Positions 49,030 to 54,621 of a DNA stretch of 54,621 bases are shown one piece after another. Each line of letters starts with the position of its first letter. Positions within the stretch are counted from its first letter, which is position 1. The position numbers and the translations under genes are program-made. Under the pieces are notes generated by a model that saw nothing but the letters and a program-made list of their open reading frames with translations, made no database searches and was not told the DNA's origin. The stretch is taken from positions 1 through 54,621 of the forward strand of contig CAYUUV010000001.1 in assembly GCA_964448015.1 (NCBI GenBank), written 5' to 3'. This DNA comes from JACKGS01 sp964448015 (lineage in GTDB: Bacteria > Patescibacteriota > Saccharimonadia > Saccharimonadales > UBA7683).

Positions 49030-49822
49030 TGTGCGTCCCTACATCACGCCGTCCAAACGCTGCACTGCCCAGTAGTACGACAATGATTGACATTATCACC
49101 AAGACACTAACGTTGCCCATATCTATTCCCTGCTTGATAGCCGTTGATGCTTGATAGTAATGGAAGATCGATAGTGGATCGATATGCTTGAGCCACTCAA
49201 CCTGCGCCGCAAATGAGGTCAGCAGGTAACTCCCGAATACATAGGTTGTCACAATCATTGTTGCCCAACCTTTTCTTCCTTGGCCAAAGCCAAGTCCAAG
49301 TGTCAGTGAGCCAGTTGCAATGGTTAACAGCAGACACATTAGCGTACCCGCAATAAGCTTTTCAACTGGCATAGACTCGCCAATTGCCATAATGGTCAGA
49401 AAAATACCGATGAATAAGGCAGTGTGAACAAGAGTGAAAATAGCCACCATGGCGACCCATTTATGTAATACAATTTTGCTGCGGCTCAGTGGCTGGGCTA
49501 GTAATTGATATAGTTTACCAGATGATTCTTCACTGGCACTCAGGCCAAGCGCCAGAATAATTGCCATGGTAATAGTCATCATTGGTATACGAAGATCAAA
49601 CACGCCCGTCGCCACATAGCCAACAATATTTTTATAATCCTCCGTTGTGCCAGTAATGCTTTCTAACGCCTTGGGCATATTGGCAAAAAGTGTCCCAATT
49701 TGGTCTTTAATAGTCGGAAAGAAGGCAATGGTAATACCCGCCATCACCACCAAACCAATCGACCAGCCAAATATGAACCAGCGTTTATCATAGAGTGTTT
49801 TCGTCATAAGATTTTTAAACAT
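49022..49822 (-). CDS. ABC-2-type transporter permease
   Basis: A 266-residue protein with six hydrophobic helices and the ABC-2 pattern (ASEESSGKLYQLLAQPLSRSKIVLHKW in the coupling region). Partner of the overlapping ATPase gene (8 nt). Substrate unknown; such pairs export polysaccharides, drugs or proteins, or act as lipid pumps. Confidence 0.9.
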   Translation of the reverse strand: MFKNLMTKTLYDKRWFIFGWSIGLVVMAGITIAFFPTIKDQIGTLFANMPKALESITGTTEDYKNIVGYVATGVFDLRIPMMTITMAIILALGLSASEESSGKLYQLLAQPLSRSKIVLHKWVAMVAIFTLVHTALFIGIFLTIMAIGESMPVEKLIAGTLMCLLLTIATGSLTLGLGFGQGRKGWATMIVTTYVFGSYLLTSFAAQVEWLKHIDPLSIFHYYQASTAIKQGIDMGNVSVLVIMSIIVVLLGSAAFGRRDVGTHSA

Positions 49823-50729
49823 GATGCAGCTCCTCGTGTAATCCGTAGAGCTTTAAAAAGGTATCTTCCAGAGAAACACCTTTGATGGTAACGTCCGCCA
49901 CCGGCTGCATACTGAGCCAGCGCAGCAGCGCTTTACCATTTTCGGCAGTAATAAAACGAAGCTCTGTATTGGTGTGCACCAGGACCTCAAGTTCTTTAAA
50001 CGGCGGTATCTTCATCGGTTTTGTACCTTTTTCGCTGATCAGCCGCACTTCTTTTTTATGACTATCCCGAACTTTTTTAATATCTATAATCTGAACGAGC
50101 TTCCCTTCTTTCATAAAAGCCACCTTGTCACAAATGGCCTGCACTTCAGATAAAATGTGTGATGACATAAAGACCGTTTTACCGCGCTTCACCCGTTCTT
50201 TGACAATGTCGTAAAATCTATTTTGCATTAAGGGATCGAGACCGGTCGTTGGTTCGTCTAGAATAAGAAGATCGGGATCGTGAAGCAGTGCCGCAATCAG
50301 CGCCACTTTTTGCATGTTGCCGCGAGAGAGTGTTCCGATCTTTCTTGCAAGATTTGCCTCAAGTTTTTTGGCTAGTTCCGTAATTTCTTTACTGACATTT
50401 TCAACGCCGCGAAGATTAGCGATAAATTCTAAATATTGCCCGCCGGTCAGATTTTCATACATTTCAAAATCACCCGCTAAATATCCTACCCTGTGCTTGA
50501 TGTTCGTAGCATCTTTCACGCTGTCGAGACCAAATACTTCAATCGTCCCGCTAGTGGGCCGCATGAAATTCATAATTGTACGAATGGCGGTCGTTTTGCC
50601 GGCGCCATTCGGTCCAAGAAAACCAAATATTTGGCCAGGCTCAAGTTGTAGTGATACGTCTTCAATACCCCGAAACGACCCATATTGTTTGGTAACATTT
50701 TGCAGCGTCAGTGGTAATGCTTGTTTCAT
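49815..50729 (-). CDS. ABC transporter ATP-binding protein
   Basis: A 304-residue ATPase: Walker A GPNGAGKTT, Q-loop YLAGDFEMYENLTG, signature LSRGNMQKV, Walker B LLILDEPTTGLDPL, H-loop SSHIL, then a C-terminal regulatory part. First gene of the ATPase-permease-DUF2207-CPDGS operon. TACACT (50736-50741) ends 6 nt before the ATG, so the operon mRNA is probably leaderless. Confidence 0.94.
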   Translation of the reverse strand: MKQALPLTLQNVTKQYGSFRGIEDVSLQLEPGQIFGFLGPNGAGKTTAIRTIMNFMRPTSGTIEVFGLDSVKDATNIKHRVGYLAGDFEMYENLTGGQYLEFIANLRGVENVSKEITELAKKLEANLARKIGTLSRGNMQKVALIAALLHDPDLLILDEPTTGLDPLMQNRFYDIVKERVKRGKTVFMSSHILSEVQAICDKVAFMKEGKLVQIIDIKKVRDSHKKEVRLISEKGTKPMKIPPFKELEVLVHTNTELRFITAENGKALLRWLSMQPVADVTIKGVSLEDTFLKLYGLHEELHHV

Positions 50730-50784
50730 ATGTATAGTGTACCAGACAAGTCACTTGTCTGACTCACTTGCAGATTGCAGCCTA

Positions 50785-50811
50785 CAAAAATACCCCCGAT
50801 TGAAGTCGGGG
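50785..50811 (-). terminator. Intrinsic terminator of the mgtC gene
   Basis: Minus strand: CCCCGA-CTTCAA-TCGGGG followed by a T-rich tract (ATTTTTG). It separates mgtC from the ABC operon. Confidence 0.85.
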
Positions 50812-50842
50812 ATAGGTTTTGCGTTTGTCGTCTACTAGGTTA

Positions 50843-51277
50843 TTAGTCATCAATGTAGGTGCGAACGTGAGGAATCCGGTTGATGGCGACGGCCGTCAGA
50901 GTTGCAATAACCGCAATAACATACAGACCAAAACCAATCGCCATGCCAACTGCGGCCGCATACCAGATGCTCGCCGCCGTTGTTAAATTACTTACCTTGC
51001 CCCTACGCTCAGATTTCAGAATAATGCCCGCGCCCAGAAATCCGACTCCTGAAACAATTTGGGCAGCGATTCTTCCCGGATCACCGGTATCTAAATACTG
51101 CGACATAAAGGCAAATATCATTGAACCAACTATCACCAAACTCTGCGTACTAAGCCCGGCAGGTTTTTGTTTGAGCTCCCGTTCGAGACCAATCATGATA
51201 CCGCAAAAAAGTGCGATCGCAATTTTAATCATAAATTCAACTTCTTGTGCGCCAAAAATGGTTGCAAAATATTCCAT
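50843..51277 (-). CDS. mgtC: MgtC/SapB-family membrane protein
   Basis: A 144-residue protein with four helices and the family motif GIMIGLERELKQKPAGLSTQ, then FMSQYLDTGDPGRIAAQIVSGVGFLGAGIIL and LTTAASIWYAAAVGMAIGFGLY. The C-terminal ACT-like domain of long MgtC proteins is absent. Family members act in magnesium homeostasis. TAAAAT ends 6 nt before the ATG. Confidence 0.9.
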   Translation of the reverse strand: MEYFATIFGAQEVEFMIKIAIALFCGIMIGLERELKQKPAGLSTQSLVIVGSMIFAFMSQYLDTGDPGRIAAQIVSGVGFLGAGIILKSERRGKVSNLTTAASIWYAAAVGMAIGFGLYVIAVIATLTAVAINRIPHVRTYIDD

Positions 51278-51395
51278 ACAACTATTTTACCATTATTCCC
51301 GACACCACGACCCGACTCGACCACTATGCAAAGCTTGCCGTGTGTCATCAGATACAGCAAAGTGCTATACTAAACTTAAACGAGAGGAGTTCGTC

Positions 51396-52274
51396 ATGAA
51401 TCACCAACAACGGGTAAAAGAAGAGCTTATTCAAGCTGGATTTAGTAAATATGCGCTACTGAAATCTGAAAGCCGGAAACTACCGTCAATTATTCATGAA
51501 AATGAACACATTATGGCTGCCGTATACGGTCGTACCCAGGCAGGCTCCGCCATGTTGATCGCTACCGACAAGCGACTACTCTTTTTAGACACGAAACCGC
51601 TATTTAGTATTATGGATGAAATTAATTATGAAGTTATCAGTGGTATCGCGCTTGATGAACAAGCTGGCTTTGCGCATATTGTGCTTCACTCGCGTGTTGG
51701 TGATTATACCATTCGCTACGCTAACCCGACGTGTGCACATCGATTTGCCGCATTCATAGAAAAAGCTCGCATCGCAATACCAAGCGGTGGCACAATTACT
51801 GCCCCTTCAGCAAATACATCTCGGCTGCGCAGCATATCAAAACCAGCGCAAACCAAACTACCCGCAGAAGCACATACTTTTTTGGCAACTCATGAAGTGG
51901 GCGTTTTATCTACCATCAATCGACAGAACCAGCCGCATGGTTCAACCGTTTACTACACGGTCAGCGATAACAATACATTACATATTCTGACAAAATCAGG
52001 TACTGAAAAATCCCGCAATATCGCTGGTAATCACATGGTTGCGTTAACTATCTACGACGCAGAAAAATTACAGACTCTACAAATGAAGGCATACGCTGAG
52101 ATTGAATCAAGTGCCACGATCAGGCGTCAGGTATACGAACACATCACCCGCAAACAGATATCCACGACCGATAGCACCAAACCACCTGTTACACACTTAT
52201 CCGAAGGTTCATTTACCGTAATTCGCCTGACACCAACAAGTGCCACTTTCAGTGATTTTGGTCACAAGCAGTGA
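51396..52274 (+). CDS. Fusion of PH-like domain and PNPOx-like domain
   Basis: A 292-residue protein. The N-terminal half (about 25-125) resembles bacterial PH (YdjP/bPH) domains (ENEHIMAAVYGRTQAGSAMLIATDKRLLFLD); the C-terminal half (about 155-290) is a pyridoxamine-5'-phosphate-oxidase-like split barrel (TFLATHEVGVLSTINRQNQPHGSTVYY, ILTKSGTEKSRNIAGNHMVALTI). Linker is Ser/Pro/Thr-rich. GAGGAG lies 6 nt before ATG 51396; TATACT at about 51365 gives a leader. Function unknown; PH domain suggests membrane or ligand binding. Confidence 0.82.
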   Translation: MNHQQRVKEELIQAGFSKYALLKSESRKLPSIIHENEHIMAAVYGRTQAGSAMLIATDKRLLFLDTKPLFSIMDEINYEVISGIALDEQAGFAHIVLHSRVGDYTIRYANPTCAHRFAAFIEKARIAIPSGGTITAPSANTSRLRSISKPAQTKLPAEAHTFLATHEVGVLSTINRQNQPHGSTVYYTVSDNNTLHILTKSGTEKSRNIAGNHMVALTIYDAEKLQTLQMKAYAEIESSATIRRQVYEHITRKQISTTDSTKPPVTHLSEGSFTVIRLTPTSATFSDFGHKQ

Positions 52275-52303
52275 ATAGTAAACACGCTTAGACTATGCGA
52301 ATG

Positions 52304-52753
52304 TTATCGTTGCGGTACCGACAGTAACCCGCGCACCAGATTCGAAGACTGGTGTACTACTTCTTTGAGCGGGTATACCACCTTGGCCGGAGGACTCACG
52401 AATGCCGACACTGGTGTACTTTGTTGTGCTGAGACTGGAGTCGCAACCGCCTGGACCGTGGACGCCGCAGTAGATCCACCCACACCAGCTGCGGTCGTCT
52501 GTGATGACGGGGCGCCTACCGATAATGTTGTGGGCAGTGGCTGTAATTCATCCAGAAGGAGTTTCGGTTGATAGTCAATTTTTGTCAGCCGTTCAGGAGT
52601 ATAAGTTGATTCAGGCGGGTTAGTAGACTGCGGCAATCCCCTACTGGTTACACCCACCACAACCAGCAGCAGGAGTGCAAGACCCACCAGTATGTTCAGT
52701 GCAGTGTCTTTCATCTTTTCACTCAAGGTAAAAGGAATTCTCAATTCTCGCAT
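52304..52753 (-). CDS. Unknown membrane-anchored protein
   Basis: A 149-residue protein with one transmembrane helix (about 19-38, ALNILVGLALLLLVVVGV) and an exported Pro/Ser/Thr/Val-rich, probably disordered tail. GGAG lies 5 nt before ATG 52753. Not recognised. Confidence 0.65.
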   Translation of the reverse strand: MRELRIPFTLSEKMKDTALNILVGLALLLLVVVGVTSRGLPQSTNPPESTYTPERLTKIDYQPKLLLDELQPLPTTLSVGAPSSQTTAAGVGGSTAASTVQAVATPVSAQQSTPVSAFVSPPAKVVYPLKEVVHQSSNLVRGLLSVPQR

Positions 52754-52836
52754 ATACACTCCGCTTATGAAAGTAATACTATCAAATAGTGCATCCAGCG
52801 GCTGTGAAATATCTCACAGGAGTCAGGCTAAGCAAT

Positions 52837-54621
52837 TTACTGTTTTTTGAGACGCTTGCGTTTATTGGGGTCGAGTTCGCGCTTTCGTAGACGCAGATTT
52901 TGTGGCGTAACCTCAAGCAACTCATCGTTTTCGATAAAATCGAGACACTGTTCTAAGCTCAAAGTAGTGTGCGGGGTTAGCTGGACAATTCCATCTGAGC
53001 TTGATGAGCGAATGTTGGTGAGGTGCTTTTCTTTTACAATATTAATTTCTAAATCATCGCCACGGTTATTCAAGCCGATCACCTGCCCGGCATATACCTT
53101 TTCACCAGGCCCAACAAAAATTTCACCTCTTGCTTGGGCATTTTCTAAGCTGTATGGTGTTGAGGTACCTTGCTCAAATGAAATCAAAGCACCGTTTCTC
53201 AGTTGTTGCAGTGGCGCACCCAGCGGCTGGTAGCCAATAGTCAGGCTATTCATAATAACGGTACCCTTCGTCGCGGTAATCAGGATATTGCGCAGACCCA
53301 ACAATGCGCGGGTTGGCAGCTCGTAGACTAATTTTGTGGCACCTTGAGACGTACTAAATTGTTCTTTCAGAGATGCACGGCGCTGACCGAGTTCCATCTG
53401 CACACTACCGGCATGTTCAGCGGGAACTTCAATAATAAGTTCTTCCAGCGGCTCCATGGTTTGCCCGTCTTCTTCTTTGGTCACCACCTGCGGGCGGCCA
53501 ACTTCAAATTCATAGCCCTCGCGACGCATCGTTTCAATTAAGACTGAAAGGTGAAGCTCTCCACGACCGGAAACCAAAAAACCAATCCCATCTTCTTTGA
53601 CACGCAGTCCGATATTTACCTCCAGCTCTCGTTGCAATCTGTCTGCAATCTGGCGAGAGGTATTAAATTCACCCTCTTGACCCTTGAAAGGGCTGGTATT
53701 TGGACCCAAGTAGACCTGGAGGGTTGGAGCCTCTACTTCAAGTACTGGTAACGCCTCTGGCTGGTTAGCATCGGCTACTGTTTCACCAATTTGTACATCT
53801 TTGAGGCCGGTAATCTGCACGATATCGCCTGCAATACCACCAGGAACTTCAAACTTCGTCACACCGCGACTCATAAATACTAGTTCTGCTTTTGCCTTCA
53901 CAATACTGCCATCTTTTTTACACACCGCAATTGCATCACCAGGCTTGACTGTGCCGCGGTTAATACGGCCAATGGCGTACTTTCCCTTGAAGCTATCGTA
54001 GGCCAGCGCGGTCACCAGCATCTGGAATGGTTTGTCTTGCTCAACCGTTGGTGCGGGTACTTCGTTAATAATTGCATCGAAGATAACTTCAAGATCAGCC
54101 TCTTTTGTTGAGTCAGCTGGAACTTCCTTCCAAGCCTTGCCTTCACGACCAATGGCATAATAAATAGGATAGTGTAGCTGGTCTTCATGCACTGCAAGTT
54201 CTAAAAAGAGGTCGGCCAGTTCATCTTCAACCTCTTGCAGACGAGAACCTGGTTTGTCGATTTTATTAATAACCACAATTGGCTTGAGCTCATTCGCTAG
54301 CGCCTTGGTGAGCACAAACTTAGTTTGGGGCATCGGGCCTTCTTGGGCATCAACAATTAATACGCATCCATCAGCCATATTTAGTGTTCGCTCTACCTCG
54401 CCAGAAAAGTCGGCGTGACCGGGAGTATCGATAATATTAATACGGTACTCGTTATGTTGCACGGCAGTAATTTTGGCCGTGATGGTAATGCCGCGTTCTC
54501 GTTCTTGATCGCCTGAATCCATAATCAGCTCTTGGCTCATTTCAGCCTGATTCTCGCGGAAAGTCTGCGACTGCTTCAACAGCCCGTCTACAAGCGTTGT
54601 CTTCCCGTGATCAACGTGAGC
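52837..54621 (-). CDS. typA: Translational GTPase TypA/BipA (runs off right edge)
   Basis: 594 residues are visible, starting inside G1 (AHVDHGKTTLVDGLL) at the window edge; about ten N-terminal residues are missing. G2 RERGITITAK, G3 DTPGHADFSGEV, G4 NKIDKPGS are intact, followed by EF-G-like domains II, III, V and the TypA C-terminal domain (EFSTSQGATKLVYELPTR here EQFSTSQGATKLVY). TypA is a ribosome-binding GTPase for ribosome assembly and stress. Ends LRKRELDPNKRKRLKKQ. Confidence 0.96.
   Translation of the reverse strand, partial: AHVDHGKTTLVDGLLKQSQTFRENQAEMSQELIMDSGDQERERGITITAKITAVQHNEYRINIIDTPGHADFSGEVERTLNMADGCVLIVDAQEGPMPQTKFVLTKALANELKPIVVINKIDKPGSRLQEVEDELADLFLELAVHEDQLHYPIYYAIGREGKAWKEVPADSTKEADLEVIFDAIINEVPAPTVEQDKPFQMLVTALAYDSFKGKYAIGRINRGTVKPGDAIAVCKKDGSIVKAKAELVFMSRGVTKFEVPGGIAGDIVQITGLKDVQIGETVADANQPEALPVLEVEAPTLQVYLGPNTSPFKGQEGEFNTSRQIADRLQRELEVNIGLRVKEDGIGFLVSGRGELHLSVLIETMRREGYEFEVGRPQVVTKEEDGQTMEPLEELIIEVPAEHAGSVQMELGQRRASLKEQFSTSQGATKLVYELPTRALLGLRNILITATKGTVIMNSLTIGYQPLGAPLQQLRNGALISFEQGTSTPYSLENAQARGEIFVGPGEKVYAGQVIGLNNRGDDLEINIVKEKHLTNIRSSSSDGIVQLTPHTTLSLEQCLDFIENDELLEVTPQNLRLRKRELDPNKRKRLKKQ

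Overview
The window is one 54.6 kb scaffold piece (one run of 100 N) from a bacterium with compact, mostly housekeeping gene content and standard-code genes. Gene complement, very short intergenic distances, many short single-domain hypothetical proteins, a charged secreted-protein style and a glycolysis/pentose-phosphate core without an evident TCA cycle suggest a Candidate Phyla Radiation (Patescibacteria) genome, most likely Saccharibacteria. That placement is an inference from gene style, not from a marker phylogeny.

Layout. 1-10.6 kb, minus strand: a truncated unknown protein, an isochorismatase-like hydrolase, uvrB, two membrane-anchored coiled-coil proteins, a SLOG/LOG-like protein coupled to a large unknown protein, then a carbon block (PfkB sugar kinase, class II aldolase, split transketolase). 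10.7-14.6 kb: pentose-5-phosphate 3-epimerase, divergent rel, then rpiB (interrupted by the N gap), a four-helix-bundle element and GAPDH. 14.7-19.4 kb: inositol-phosphatase family, methyltransferase, pyrophosphatase, thioredoxin reductase, glutaredoxin, FKBP, and a second four-helix-bundle element. 19.5-27.3 kb: a seven-gene operon whose start/stop codons overlap by 1-4 nt: pheS, NYN nuclease, PNPOx-like, NIF3-C-like, SGNH hydrolase, pheT, ABC exporter. It is preceded by what looks like a complete phenylalanine leader-peptide attenuator. 27.3-36.5 kb: mixed-strand region (GNAT, tiny zinc protein, FMN reductase, yajQ plus a yajQ fragment, a broken histidine phosphatase, a GH63-like glycosidase, ZIP transporter divergent from a Fur-family regulator, aquaporin, P-loop kinase) with palindromic repeats in the spacers. 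36.5-46 kb: structured noncoding DNA, a small protein under a structured leader, rmuC, FAD/NAD reductase, a large anchored protein, SemiSWEET, PD-(D/E)XK nuclease, NDH-2-like oxidoreductase, alpha/beta hydrolase, and several unknowns. 46-54.6 kb: a secreted Asn/Thr-rich repeat protein, an overlapping ABC-DUF2207 operon, MgtC, a PH-PNPOx fusion, and typA running off the right edge.

Themes. (1) Many monocistronic genes have a TATACT-like -10 box ending 6-7 nt before the ATG, which implies leaderless mRNAs; operon-internal genes instead carry Shine-Dalgarno sites or overlap. (2) Palindromic repeats occur between genes and also in frame inside genes (twice in pheT, once in a reductase). (3) Two ~440 bp units, each a four-helix-bundle gene between inverted arms, look like small mobile elements. 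(4) The pheST leader shows classical ribosome-mediated attenuation logic.

No tRNA, rRNA, CRISPR array, integrase or transposase was recognised.
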